DNA of 64,000 nucleotides from Chachezhania sediminis. Lineage in GTDB: Bacteria > Pseudomonadota > Alphaproteobacteria > Rhodobacterales > Rhodobacteraceae. The first letter of the stretch is position 1. The number at the start of each line of letters is the position of its first letter. Positions 1 to 8,928 of this stretch are shown here, one piece after another. The position numbers and the translations under genes were made by a program. The stretch spans positions 1 through 64,000 of the forward strand of contig NZ_VOPH01000007.1 of assembly GCF_009765275.1 (NCBI RefSeq). The letters are read 5' to 3'. Under the pieces are notes generated by a model. It had not been told where the DNA came from and made no database searches. It saw only the letters and a list, made by a program, of their open reading frames with translations.

Positions 1-590
1 TGACCATCGCCCTGGGCTTCATCCTGCGCTTCGCCGTGGGCACGATCTGGGGCTATGAACCGCAGGTGCTGCAATCGCCCCTGAACTCGGGCGAGATCGA
101 CATCGGCAGCGCCGCGGTCGGCGCAATCGGCGTGATCGATCTGGCGATCATCGGGTCTACGCTGCTGCTGACCGGCATCTTCTACCTGTTCTTCCGCTTC
201 ACCCGGCTGGGTCTGGCGATGCAGGGATCGTCGCAGAACGCGCTGGCGGCCTATTACATGGGGATCCCGGTCAAGACGATCCAGTCGCTGATCTGGGGGG
301 CTGCCGGCATGACCGCGGCGGTTGCGGGGATCCTCTATGCCTCGAAGGGATCCATCGACCCGTCGATCGGGTTCCTGGGGATCAAGGCCTTTGCCGCGGC
401 CGTCATCGGCGGCATGGGCAGCCTGCCCGGCGCCATCCTGGGCGGGCTTCTGATCGGCGGGCTGGAACCGCTGGCCGGGCGCTATGTCGCCGCCGGCTAC
501 AGCCAGATCGTGCCCTACCTGATGATGTTCCTGGTTCTGGTCCTGCGGCCCGACGGGCTTTTGTCGACGACCATGGCCAAGAAGGTCTGA
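1..590 (+). CDS. Branched-chain amino acid-type ABC permease, LivH family (5' truncated)
   Basis: This is the C-terminal part of an inner-membrane permease of the HAAT/LIV family; the reading frame enters the window at base 3 and about 195 residues are visible. Hydrophobic helices and the family's C-terminal pattern (KAFAAAVIGGMGSLPGAILGG, then a VLVLRPDGL end) are seen. It would form the heterodimeric channel with the LivM-type gene 4 bases downstream and be driven by the two ATPases that follow. The start lies outside the window. Family assignment is firm. The transported molecule is unknown; the synthetase in the operon suggests a carboxylic acid rather than leucine. Confidence 0.93.
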   Translation, partial: TIALGFILRFAVGTIWGYEPQVLQSPLNSGEIDIGSAAVGAIGVIDLAIIGSTLLLTGIFYLFFRFTRLGLAMQGSSQNALAAYYMGIPVKTIQSLIWGAAGMTAAVAGILYASKGSIDPSIGFLGIKAFAAAVIGGMGSLPGAILGGLLIGGLEPLAGRYVAAGYSQIVPYLMMFLVLVLRPDGLLSTTMAKKV

Positions 591-594
591 TCCG

Positions 595-1695
595 ATGCGC
601 ATCCATTTCCGCACTTCCTATGACCGCGACATCGACCTGTTCGACGGGCCCGGCCAGCGCATCCTCTATGCCCTGTTCCTGTGCGCGCTGGTCGCCATGC
701 CCGTCCTTCTGGGCCCCTATCTGCTGGGCGAGCTGACAAGTCTTCTGATCTGGGCCATGGCCGGGCTGGGGCTGATGCTGCTGGTGGGGCAGACCGGCCA
801 GATCTCGCTGGGGCATGCGGCCTTCATGGCGCTGGGGGCCTATGCCGTGGTGCTGCTGGAGGACCGGGCCGGCCTGCCGTTCCTTGTGGCCTTTCCGCTG
901 GCCGGGCTGATCTGCGCGGGCGCCGGGATCCTTCTGGCGCTGCCCACGATGAAGCTGCGCGGCATCTACCTGGCCATCGCGACCATGGCCGTGGCGATCA
1001 TGTTCGAGGACATCCTCCTGCTGTTTCCCGGCCTGACCGGCGGCGCGGCCGGGGTCTTTGCGCCCACGATCACCATCCTGGGGGTCGAGATCGACCGCTA
1101 TGTGTCGCCCGGGCGGTTCTATTGGCTGGTGCTGCTGTGCACCGTGCTGGCGACGCTGGGCTATCGCAACCTGCTGCGGTCGCCCCGGGGCCGCGCCTTT
1201 GCCGCGATCCGCGACAGCCAGGTGTCGGCCAGCGCCATGGGGATCAGGGTCGCCCGTTACCGGGCCATGGCCTTCGGCATCTCGACCTTCGTGACCGGGC
1301 TCGCCGGGGCGCTGATGGCGCATTTCACCGGCATCGTGTCGTTCGAGACCTTTACCATCATCACCTCGATCATGCTGCTGATGCAGATCGTAGTCGGAGG
1401 GTTGGGATCGATCCACGGAGCCTTCATCGGAGCGGCGGTGATCGTGCTTTTGCCGCAGGTCGTCAGCGCCGCCCGCAGCGGGGTGACCGACATGCTGGGG
1501 CTGGGATCCATCGCCATTCCCGGGCTGGACAGCGCGCTTTTCGGGGCCTGCATGATCCTGTTCATCCTGTTCGAACCGCGCGGAATCTACGGGATCTGGC
1601 TGAAGGTCTACACCTGGATCGACCTGCTTCCCCTGTACCGGCGCGACACGTTCAAGCGCCAGACCAGCTATGCCAAGTCGGAGCGCGTCCATTGA
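595..1695 (+). CDS. Branched-chain amino acid-type ABC permease, LivM family
   Basis: A 366-residue inner-membrane permease, second channel subunit of the HAAT transporter. It shows the LivM hallmark GQTGQISLGHAAFMALGAYA near residue 65, a conserved loop with AIRDSQVSASAMGI (the cytoplasmic EAA-like coupling region) and a VVGGLGSIHGAFIGA segment. About nine or ten hydrophobic helices are visible. It starts 4 bases after the LivH-type gene and its stop overlaps the start of the ATPase gene, so the genes are translationally coupled. Length is normal for LivM without an extra N-terminal domain. Confidence 0.93.
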   Translation: MRIHFRTSYDRDIDLFDGPGQRILYALFLCALVAMPVLLGPYLLGELTSLLIWAMAGLGLMLLVGQTGQISLGHAAFMALGAYAVVLLEDRAGLPFLVAFPLAGLICAGAGILLALPTMKLRGIYLAIATMAVAIMFEDILLLFPGLTGGAAGVFAPTITILGVEIDRYVSPGRFYWLVLLCTVLATLGYRNLLRSPRGRAFAAIRDSQVSASAMGIRVARYRAMAFGISTFVTGLAGALMAHFTGIVSFETFTIITSIMLLMQIVVGGLGSIHGAFIGAAVIVLLPQVVSAARSGVTDMLGLGSIAIPGLDSALFGACMILFILFEPRGIYGIWLKVYTWIDLLPLYRRDTFKRQTSYAKSERVH

Positions 1696-2468
1696 GCCTT
1701 CTGGAATTCGACAACGTCACGCTGCGCTTCGGCGGCGTCACTGCCATCGACCGGCTGTCCTTTTCGGTGGAAGAGGGCGAGGTTTTCGCCATCGTCGGTC
1801 CCAACGGGGCCGGAAAGTCGACGGCGTTCAACCTGATCTCGCGGCTCTATGATCCGGCCGAAGGGCGGATCACCTTCGACGGGACCGACCTTCTGGCACG
1901 GGGGCCGGATGCGGTGGCCAAGCTGGGCATCGCCCGCACCTTCCAGAACATCGAGCTGTTCGAGCAGGCGACCGTGCTGGAAAACCTGCTGGTCGGCCGC
2001 CATCGCTTCGGCGCGCCGTCGCTCTTGTCGGAGCTGCTGTTCCTGCCGTCGCTGCGGCGGTCGGAAAGGGTCCATCGCGAGGCGGTGGAACGTGCCATCG
2101 ACTTCCTGAACCTCCAGCCCTACCGGCATTCGCGGATCTCGTCCCTGGCCTATGGCGTGCGCAAGGTCGTGGAACTGGCCCGCGCCGTGGCGATGGAGCC
2201 GCGGCTGATCATGCTGGACGAACCGTCTTCGGGCCTGTCGCCGGAAGAGACGCAGGACCTGGTGTTCTGGGTTCAGGACATGCGCGATCACCTGGGCATG
2301 ACGGTGATCATGGTCGAACACGACATGCACCTGGTGTCCACCGTGTCCGACCGGGTGCTGGCGCTGGCCGACGGACGCCAGCTGGCCCTGGGCACCCCGC
2401 CGGAGGTCCAGTCCCATCCGAAGGTGATTGAGGCCTATCTGGGCGCCGACGAGGATGCGGCCGCATGA
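1692..2468 (+). CDS. HAAT ABC transporter ATP-binding protein, LivG family
   Basis: A 258-residue ATPase that energises the LivHM channel. Visible motifs are Walker A GPNGAGKST, the LivG-type signature region SLAYGVRKVVELARA, Walker B LIMLDEPSSGLSPEE and the H-loop VEHDMHLV. I chose the TTG at 1692, which overlaps the permease stop (ATTGA) and sits 8 bases after GGAG; no ATG fits the conserved N-terminus (LLEFDNVTLRFGGV). The longer open frame upstream is only the shadow of the permease gene. The stop overlaps the next ATPase start (ATGA). Confidence 0.92.
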   Translation: MSLLEFDNVTLRFGGVTAIDRLSFSVEEGEVFAIVGPNGAGKSTAFNLISRLYDPAEGRITFDGTDLLARGPDAVAKLGIARTFQNIELFEQATVLENLLVGRHRFGAPSLLSELLFLPSLRRSERVHREAVERAIDFLNLQPYRHSRISSLAYGVRKVVELARAVAMEPRLIMLDEPSSGLSPEETQDLVFWVQDMRDHLGMTVIMVEHDMHLVSTVSDRVLALADGRQLALGTPPEVQSHPKVIEAYLGADEDAAA

Positions 2469-3268
2469 ACATGATATCGCACCCTTCCCTGTCCGGTCAG
2501 GACGCATTGCTGACGGTTGCCAGTCTTGAGACCTACTACGGTCCGATCATGGCGTTGCGCGGCGTGTCGCTGGTGGTGCCGAAAGGGCGGATCGTGACCG
2601 TTCTGGGCGCCAACGGTGCCGGCAAGACCACGCTGATGAAGACGATTTCCGGCGCGATGACCCCGGCCAAGGGCCGCGTCGTGCTGGGCGATCTGGACAT
2701 CACCGGGCGGGAGCCGAACCTGATCGTGCGTTCGGGTCTGACCCATGTGCCCGAAGGGCGGGAGGTCTTTCCGCTGCTGACGGTCGAGGAGAACATCGCC
2801 CTTGGCGCCTATGTCCGCCGGGATCCGGCGGCGGTCCGGCAGGACCGCGAGATGGTCTATGACTATTTCCCGATCCTGCGTGAGAAGCGCCACCAGATGG
2901 CCGGGACCCTGTCGGGCGGCCAGCAACAGATGCTGGCCATCGGCCGGGCGCTGATGGCGCGGCCGTCGCTGATGCTGCTGGACGAACCCAGCCTTGGACT
3001 GGCGCCCCGCCTGATCAAGGAGATCTTCGCGATCATCCGCCGTCTGAACCGAGAACAGGGCCTGACCGTGCTTCTGGTGGAACAGAACGCCCGGATGGCG
3101 CTGGGGCTGGCGGACCTGGGCTATGTCCTCGACTTGGGCCGGATTGTCATGGACGGCACGTCCGAGAAGCTGTCGCAGTCCAGGGACGTGCAGGAATTCT
3201 ATCTGGGCCAGCACGGCGAAACGCAGCGCGACCAGAAGCGCTGGAAAACCAAGAAGACATGGCGCTGA
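2465..3268 (+). CDS. HAAT ABC transporter ATP-binding protein, LivF family
   Basis: A 267-residue second ATPase of the HAAT transporter. It has Walker A GANGAGKTT, the ABC signature LSGGQQQMLAIGRAL, Walker B LMLLDEPSLGLAP and the H-loop LLVEQNARMAL, all characteristic of LivF. The C-terminus ends with the family's VQEFYLGQ motif plus a short basic tail. The gene overlaps both the LivG gene before it (4 bases) and the acyl-CoA synthetase after it (10 bases), so transporter and synthetase are made from one message. Confidence 0.92.
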   Translation: MNMISHPSLSGQDALLTVASLETYYGPIMALRGVSLVVPKGRIVTVLGANGAGKTTLMKTISGAMTPAKGRVVLGDLDITGREPNLIVRSGLTHVPEGREVFPLLTVEENIALGAYVRRDPAAVRQDREMVYDYFPILREKRHQMAGTLSGGQQQMLAIGRALMARPSLMLLDEPSLGLAPRLIKEIFAIIRRLNREQGLTVLLVEQNARMALGLADLGYVLDLGRIVMDGTSEKLSQSRDVQEFYLGQHGETQRDQKRWKTKKTWR

Positions 3269-5178
3269 CGGGGAGCGACACGGTGAACTTTGCAAGCGAG
3301 CTGAAGCCCTGCATCGACGTGAACGGCGTGGCCGTGAACGGCGATCTGACGGTCGGTCCCTTCCTGATCGACGGCCACGACACCCTGCCCAAGATCCTGC
3401 AGGCCCGCGCCCGCGAACTGAAGGATCGCGTCGCCCACCGCGAGAAGATCCTGGGCATCTGGCGGTCGGCTTCGTGGCGGGACTATTACGAAAAGGCGCG
3501 GCTGATCGGGCTGGGGCTTCAGGCCCTGGGTCTTGTACGCGGCGACCGGATCTCGATCCTGTCCGAGGCCCACAAGGAATGGCTTTACACCGACCTCGGC
3601 GCTCAGGCGATGGGGGCCATCGTGTCCGGCGTCTATACCACCGACAGCGCCAGCCAGCTGACCTATCTGGTCGAGGACAGCGGCAGCCGCTTCCTGTTCC
3701 TGGAAAACGACGAACAGCTGGACAAGTTCTTTTCCGCCCGGGCCCAGATGCCGGCGGTCGACAAGGTCATCGTCTACGATCCCGAGGGCCTGCATGGGCT
3801 GAAGGACGACCAGGTCCTGTTCCTGGACGATCTCTATGCCCTTGGCGCCGAACGGCTTGCCGCGGATTCCGGCGCCTTCGACCGGGCCATCGCGGCCGGG
3901 TCGGGGTCGGACGGGGCGATCCTGGTCTATACCTCGGGAACGACGGGCCGGCCGAAGGGCGCGCTTCTCAGCCAGCAGAACCTGATCGCTGCAGCATCGT
4001 CGATGCTGCAGGTGACCGAGATCCACCCCGACGACGACCAGTTCTGCTTCCTGCCGCTGTGCCACGTTCTGGAAAGGCTGTTTTCGGTCGTGGCGCCACT
4101 GGCCGCGCGGGCGACGGTCAACTTCGTCGAAAGCCCCGAGACCGTGTTTTCGGACATCCAGGAGATCAGCCCGCACACGATCATCTTCGTGCCGCGGGTC
4201 TGGGAAAAGCTGTATTCCCGTGTCCGCATGATGTCGGACGACGCGCCGCGGCTGCAGCAGGCGCTGCTGGCCCGGGCGGTCAGGCTGGGACTGGACCGGC
4301 AGGATATGGCGGAACGGGGCCGGTCCTTTGGCGTTCTGAAGGGGCTGGAATACCGGCTTCTGGATTGGCTGGTGCTGGCCAATCTGCGCCGCATGCTGGG
4401 GCTGGACCGGATCCGCCGGGCCGGATCCGGGGCGGCGCCGATTTCGGCCAGCCTGCTGAAGTGGTTCCATGCCATCGGGGTGAAGGTCTATGAAGGCTAC
4501 GGGATGACCGAAAGCGGCGGCGTCATCTCGATCTGCGGGGCCGGGCGCAGCCGCATAGGCAGCGTGGGCCCCGCCGTGCCCGGCTGCCGGATGCGCATCG
4601 CCGAAGACGGCGAGATCCAGACCCTGAGCGCCACCAATTTCGTCGGCTACTGGGGCAGGCCCGAGGCCACGGCCGAAACCTTTACCCAGGACGGCTGGCT
4701 GCGCACCGGCGATACCGGGCGGATCGACGAGGACGGGTTCCTGTGGATCTCGGGCCGGCTGAAGGACATCATCATCACCGCCGGGGGCAAGAACATCTCG
4801 CCCGCCGAGATCGAGAACGCGCTGAAGTTCTCGCCCTATATCGCCGACGCGCTGGTGATCGGCGACCGCCGCAAGTACCTGACCTGCCTGATCATGATCG
4901 ACCAGGAAAACGTCGAACGCTTCGCACAGGACAAGCGGATCCCGTTCAGCGATTTCCGTTCGCTGTGCAACGCACGCGAGGTGGTGGAGCTGATCCGCCA
5001 TGAGGTCGGGGAGGTTAACGGACAGTTCGCCCGGGTCGAGCAGATCAAGGACTTCCGGATGATCGACATCCTGATGACGGCCGAGGACGAGGAGCTGACG
5101 CCGACGATGAAGCTGAAGCGTGGGGTCATGGAAAAGAAGCACCGCGACATGATCGAGCAGATGTATCGGCCGGCCTGA
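3259..5178 (+). CDS. AMP-dependent long-chain-type acyl-CoA synthetase
   Basis: A 639-residue adenylate-forming ligase that would convert a carboxylic acid, ATP and CoA to acyl-CoA. The P-loop-like motif YTSGTTGRPKG is near residue 225, EGYGMTE near 413, the GWLRTGDTGRIDEDG motif near 475, and GGKNISPAEIEN carries the hinge before the C-terminal domain. It is of the longer FadD15/long-chain type rather than the roughly 550-residue aromatic-acid type. Its start lies inside the LivF gene, which suggests vectorial acylation: import followed at once by activation. Substrate chain length or ring structure cannot be read from the sequence. Confidence 0.9.
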   Translation: MALTGSDTVNFASELKPCIDVNGVAVNGDLTVGPFLIDGHDTLPKILQARARELKDRVAHREKILGIWRSASWRDYYEKARLIGLGLQALGLVRGDRISILSEAHKEWLYTDLGAQAMGAIVSGVYTTDSASQLTYLVEDSGSRFLFLENDEQLDKFFSARAQMPAVDKVIVYDPEGLHGLKDDQVLFLDDLYALGAERLAADSGAFDRAIAAGSGSDGAILVYTSGTTGRPKGALLSQQNLIAAASSMLQVTEIHPDDDQFCFLPLCHVLERLFSVVAPLAARATVNFVESPETVFSDIQEISPHTIIFVPRVWEKLYSRVRMMSDDAPRLQQALLARAVRLGLDRQDMAERGRSFGVLKGLEYRLLDWLVLANLRRMLGLDRIRRAGSGAAPISASLLKWFHAIGVKVYEGYGMTESGGVISICGAGRSRIGSVGPAVPGCRMRIAEDGEIQTLSATNFVGYWGRPEATAETFTQDGWLRTGDTGRIDEDGFLWISGRLKDIIITAGGKNISPAEIENALKFSPYIADALVIGDRRKYLTCLIMIDQENVERFAQDKRIPFSDFRSLCNAREVVELIRHEVGEVNGQFARVEQIKDFRMIDILMTAEDEELTPTMKLKRGVMEKKHRDMIEQMYRPA

Positions 5179-5203
5179 CAGGTAAACCTTGGGGAGGAGA
5201 CCC

Positions 5204-6367
5204 ATGAAACACACAGTGAAGACGATGCTGACCGTTGCCGCCTTCGGCGCTGCGATTGCAACCGGCGCCGCGGCCCAGCAGGGCGTGAGCGATGACGAGA
5301 TCGTCATCGGATCGAACGGCGACCTGTCCGGTCCCTTCGCCCCCTTCTTCATTCAGGCCGTGAAGGCCGTGCAGATGCGGGTGGACCAGGTAAACGACGC
5401 CGGCGGCATCAACGGGCGCAAGATCCGCTATATCGTCGAGGACCACGGCTATCAGGTGCCGAAGTCCATGGCCAACTTCAACAAGCTGATCAATTCGGAC
5501 AAGGTCTTTGCCATGATCCTGAACCTGGGGACCTCGCAGGTCATTCCGGGCTTCAAGATGATGGAAGCGCGCCAAGTGGCCAATATCTCGCCCCTGTCGA
5601 CCGCGGTTCCGATGCTGGAAGGGGACCTGGAGTTCAAGTACACCTCGTATCCGCCCTATCTGGACCAGATCAACAAGGGCATCCACTACCTGCGCGAGGA
5701 ACTGGGCGCCGGCGACAAGCTGTGCGCGATGTACATTCCCAACGATTACGGCACCGAGGTGCTGGAAGGTGCCACGCTTGGGGCAGAGGAGACCGGCATG
5801 ACGCTGGTGGCGCAGTCCACCCACAAGCCGGACGAAAGCGAGTTCGTGGGCGCCCTGTCCAAGCTGAAGGATGCCGACTGTGACGTGGTGGCGACGGCGC
5901 TCAGCGTCCGGCAGCTGATCATAACGCTGGGCACCGCCAAGAAGATCGGCTGGACCGACGTGAAGTTCCTGGCCGGCGCGCCGTCCTATCACGAGGCGGT
6001 CGCGGCGCAGGTCGGCGTGACGGACGGGCTTTATGTTGCCTCTCCGGTGACGATGTACACCGAACGGATGGACCTGCCCGAGGTAAAGGCCTGGTATGAT
6101 GCCTTCACGGGCCTTTACGACAACGAGCAGCCCGGCATGGCCGCGATGCTGGGCCATGTCGGCATCGACACGCTGGTCCGTGCGCTGGAAGCGGCGGGTC
6201 CGGACCTGACGCCGGAAAGCCTGCGTTCGGGGATGGAGTCGCTGAACTATCGCGACGACATCGTCGGCATCGATGTCAACTATGCGCCCGAGCGTCATAT
6301 CGGGTCCGAGGCGATCTTCCTGACCGTGGTCGAAAACGGCGCGTACAAGACGCTGGGCCAGAACTGA
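5204..6367 (+). CDS. Periplasmic substrate-binding protein of HAAT ABC transporter
   Basis: A 387-residue type-I periplasmic binding protein (LivK-like fold). The start at 5204 follows GGGGAGGAG by 5 bases and gives a clear Sec signal peptide (KHTVKTM, hydrophobic core, then GAAAQQ); an upstream TTG would spoil it. The family pattern GVSDDEIVIGSNGDLSGP follows the signal directly. It closes the first transporter operon. The binding protein at 10245 is a paralogue of the same subfamily, so the two systems probably take related ligands. Confidence 0.92.
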   Translation: MKHTVKTMLTVAAFGAAIATGAAAQQGVSDDEIVIGSNGDLSGPFAPFFIQAVKAVQMRVDQVNDAGGINGRKIRYIVEDHGYQVPKSMANFNKLINSDKVFAMILNLGTSQVIPGFKMMEARQVANISPLSTAVPMLEGDLEFKYTSYPPYLDQINKGIHYLREELGAGDKLCAMYIPNDYGTEVLEGATLGAEETGMTLVAQSTHKPDESEFVGALSKLKDADCDVVATALSVRQLIITLGTAKKIGWTDVKFLAGAPSYHEAVAAQVGVTDGLYVASPVTMYTERMDLPEVKAWYDAFTGLYDNEQPGMAAMLGHVGIDTLVRALEAAGPDLTPESLRSGMESLNYRDDIVGIDVNYAPERHIGSEAIFLTVVENGAYKTLGQN

Positions 6368-6570
6368 GCCTTTCCGGGGCGCGGCGGGTCCACGCGTCCC
6401 GTTCTTCCGGTTGTGGCCGGACCGCAAGTCGGCAGGACGCGACCGCCGGCCCGAACGCGGCTCCGGCGTCGCCGCGGTTCAGATAAGGGCGGCCGTCCCG
6501 GCGGGTCGGCCAATGCCGGCAGAGGTGTGCCACCGAACGGCCTGTTCCTGCCTGTGCGGTGTTTTGGCGG
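6368..6570 (+). other. Intergenic region between convergent genes
   Basis: This 203-base stretch separates the binding-protein gene (plus strand) from the TetR gene (minus strand). It is GC-rich. I see no convincing hairpin followed by a T tract and no coding signal. Confidence 0.4.
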
Positions 6571-7266
6571 TCAGCGCCGGATCCCGCTCACCACCAGATC
6601 GTAGACGAAACTGGCATAATTCTGCTTCAGCTCCGGCGATACCCTGTCGATGCCAAAGGCGGCGGACAGGGCGCTTCGCCGAGCGAAAAGGTGGTCGCAG
6701 GCCCCGACCAGCAGGAAATAGAAGGCCATCGGGTCGATATCGCGGAATACGCCCTCTTCCCGGCCCTGTTTCAGCAGATCGTTGTAGAACCCCACGACAG
6801 GGCGCACGATGACGCGGCCGATCTGGTTGGCCGTCTGGGTCTGGCCGTCCCGCATCAGGGCATCCAGAAGCCGGTTCAGATAGGGGGCTTCGTAGAAGGT
6901 GTTCACCATGCCGTGGACATGGTGGCGCAGCTTCTCCGTGGCGGGCAGGTCGCGTTTCATCAACGCGACGCTGGCCTCGACGGCTCGTGTCGCCTGTTTT
7001 TCCGCCAGCGCCATCAACAGCCCTTCCTTGCTTCCGAAATGGTATTGGACCAGGGCCGCCGCCTGGCCTGTACGCTCCGCGACCTCGTTCATCGAAATCT
7101 CGACCGTGTCCTTCTCGATCATCAGATCGTTGGCGGCCGCCAGAAGCATCGACCTCGTGTCCGGCCGCAGGGAGAGTTCTGCCAGCGTGGGACGACCGCG
7201 TTTCGCCTTCGGGCGCTTTTGCGGCCCGGTCACGGTGCGTACGACCCGGGGGACTTGGTCGCTCAT
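6571..7266 (-). CDS. TetR/AcrR-family transcriptional regulator
   Basis: A 231-residue repressor-type regulator. After a basic, Pro-rich N-terminal tail (KRPKAKRGRPTLAE), the TetR helix-turn-helix is seen around residues 45-75 with NEVAERTGQAAALVQYHFGSK; the rest is the helical ligand-binding domain. It is clearly paralogous to the TetR protein at 20359, which shares the RGRP tail and the VVQYHFG-type helix. It is divergent from the ferredoxin gene, and a perfect palindrome at 7398-7417 lies between them and may be its operator. A CoA ester is the probable effector by analogy with regulators of such pathways, but this is inference. Confidence 0.9.
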   Translation of the reverse strand: MSDQVPRVVRTVTGPQKRPKAKRGRPTLAELSLRPDTRSMLLAAANDLMIEKDTVEISMNEVAERTGQAAALVQYHFGSKEGLLMALAEKQATRAVEASVALMKRDLPATEKLRHHVHGMVNTFYEAPYLNRLLDALMRDGQTQTANQIGRVIVRPVVGFYNDLLKQGREEGVFRDIDPMAFYFLLVGACDHLFARRSALSAAFGIDRVSPELKQNYASFVYDLVVSGIRR

Positions 7267-7397
7267 GTGCAGGGCCTGCTCCTGATAGATCCGGACCCGC
7301 CGAGCCTAGAGAACAAGACTGGCGGTCGCAACTCTGCCCGCGCGCGGGAGCATGTCCCCACGCCGTGGGACAGAAGAAGCTTGAAATTGCTGGGATA

Positions 7398-7417
7398 TGT
7401 CCGGGCAGGCCCGGACA
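7398..7417. promoter_or_regulatory. Perfect palindrome, candidate TetR operator
   Basis: TGTCCGGGCAGGCCCGGACA has two exact 9-base arms around a 2-base centre. It lies 19 bases before the ferredoxin start and 131 bases upstream of the divergent TetR gene. Its CCGGACA half resembles the core of the repeated motif found at 17-41 kb, so related regulators may read both. Confidence 0.5.
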
Positions 7418-7436
7418 AGACAGCAAGGCAGGACTG

Positions 7437-7762
7437 ATGCCGCACATTACCTATATCTCGCCCGACGGAAACGAACATGTCGTCGATGTCGCCGTCGGCA
7501 GGACGGTGATGGAGGGTGCGCGGGACAACAATGTGCCCGGTATCGTCGCCGACTGCGGCGGCGCCTGCGCCTGTTCGAGCTGTCACGTCCATGTCGACGC
7601 GGACTGGGTCGACCGCCTGCCCCAGAAGGCCTCGATGGAGGCCGACATGCTGGACTTGCCGTCGATCCCGATCTCGAAACGTCCCGACTGTCCTGTCAGA
7701 TCAAGGTCGATGACAGCATGGACGGGCTGTTGGTGCGGATCCCCGACGAACAGGCGGTCTGA
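7437..7762 (+). pseudogene. [2Fe-2S] ferredoxin (adrenodoxin type) with a single-base frameshift
   Basis: The gene encodes a small plant/adrenodoxin-type ferredoxin that would shuttle electrons to an oxygenase or P450. From the ATG at 7437 the first 73 residues match the family and carry ligands C40, C46 and C49 (CGGACACSSC). After MLD the matching sequence continues only in another frame (AVDPDLETSRLSCQIKV...RIPDEQAV, stop at 7762), as if one base were missing at about 7657-7658. Restored, the protein would have 108 residues, the usual length, and regain the fourth cysteine in SCQIKV. As written, translation runs on without the C-terminal domain. It may be a true pseudogene or a sequencing error. 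Confidence 0.8.
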
Positions 7763-7871
7763 ACCCGCTCATCGCGGTGCCGGCCGGTGCGGGCCCTTGA
7801 GCTGGGCACCCGGATCGGAAATGATGCGCCTGCCTGGCGGTGCACGCATAGGACAATGACGGGGTAACGCC

Positions 7872-8909
7872 ATGGACCACAGTTCCAGCCTGCAATTTCC
7901 GTTCGAAACGATGCCGGAGTTCGGCGAGGTGGTCGAGATCGCGGACGGCATCCGCTGGTTGCGCATTCCGCTTCCCTACCGGCTGGATCACGTGAACATC
8001 TACCTGATCCGCGACACTGACGGGTGGGCGGTGATCGATACCGGCATCAAGACCGATCAGGCCATGGCGGCCTGGGACGATCTGCTTTCGGGGGCGCTGG
8101 CGGGCACCGTGCTGTCGCGGGTGATCGTCACCCATCACCACCCCGACCATATCGGGCTGGCTGGGTGGCTGTGCGAACGGTTCGATGCCCCGCTTCTGAC
8201 CAGCTATTCCGCGTACATGGGCAGCAAGGTGATCTCGTTCGGCTCGAACGAGCGCCAGACCCGGACCCATTTCGACTTCTATGTCAGTCACGGGATGACG
8301 CCGGAAGGGGCGGGTGTCGTGGCGATCCAGGGCAACGACTATCTGCGCCGCGTGGGCGAGCTGCCGGATGCGTTCCTGCGTCTGCTGATGCCCGACATTC
8401 TGGAGATCGGCGGGCGCACCTTCCGGGTCCTGACCGGCGACGGTCATGCCCACGAGCAGGTGCTGCTTTATTGCGAGGACGAAAGGCTTCTGTTCGCCGC
8501 CGATCAGGTGATCGAGAAGATCACGCCCAATGTCAGCGTCTTCGCGGATGAACCGAACGGCGATCCCCTGGGGCATTTCCTGCGGTCGCTGCGGTTCCTC
8601 AGCGCCGAGATCCCGAACGACGTGCTGGTCCTGCCGGGCCACCGCCGGCCGTTCTTCGGCCTGCAGGAACGCTGTGCCGAACTGGAGGCGCATCACGAGG
8701 AACGCTGCGACATGATCCGCACCGCCTGTGCTGTGGGACCGCAGACGGTGGCGGACCTGGTGCCGGTCCTGTTCCCGCGGACGCTCGACCCGCACCAGAT
8801 GAGCTTTGCCTTCACCGAGACGTTGGCCCACGTGAACCGCCTGGTGCGCCGGGGCGAGGTCGAGACCGTCAAGGAAGGCGGCAGGCTGGTGAACCGGCGC
8901 TGCGGCTAG
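7872..8909 (+). CDS. Metallo-beta-lactamase-fold hydrolase (LACTB2/glyoxalase-II-like)
   Basis: A 345-residue cytoplasmic metallohydrolase. The zinc motif THHHPDHIG (HxHxDH) is near residue 92, GDGHAHEQ supplies a further histidine near 197, DQVI the bridging aspartate and LPGHRRPF the last histidine. A C-terminal helical/winged-helix segment (from about residue 275) resembles the LACTB2-like group. Members act on thioesters or other esters; here, surrounded by acyl-CoA genes, a CoA-thioesterase role is plausible but unproven. It ends 19 bases from the convergent thiolase gene. Confidence 0.85.
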   Translation: MDHSSSLQFPFETMPEFGEVVEIADGIRWLRIPLPYRLDHVNIYLIRDTDGWAVIDTGIKTDQAMAAWDDLLSGALAGTVLSRVIVTHHHPDHIGLAGWLCERFDAPLLTSYSAYMGSKVISFGSNERQTRTHFDFYVSHGMTPEGAGVVAIQGNDYLRRVGELPDAFLRLLMPDILEIGGRTFRVLTGDGHAHEQVLLYCEDERLLFAADQVIEKITPNVSVFADEPNGDPLGHFLRSLRFLSAEIPNDVLVLPGHRRPFFGLQERCAELEAHHEERCDMIRTACAVGPQTVADLVPVLFPRTLDPHQMSFAFTETLAHVNRLVRRGEVETVKEGGRLVNRRCG

Positions 8910-8928
8910 CGCCGGTCGGGGTCGCGTT

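Noticed and set aside
403-1692. 429-codon minus-strand open frame over the first LivM gene
   Set aside because: It has Gln/His/Arg-rich shadow composition and is antisense to a clear permease.
3199-5352. Long minus-strand open frame (717 codons) over the first synthetase gene
   Set aside because: It is antisense to a well-supported synthetase; its translation is low-complexity, rich in Gln, Asp, His and Arg as expected for the complement of high-GC codons, and matches nothing.
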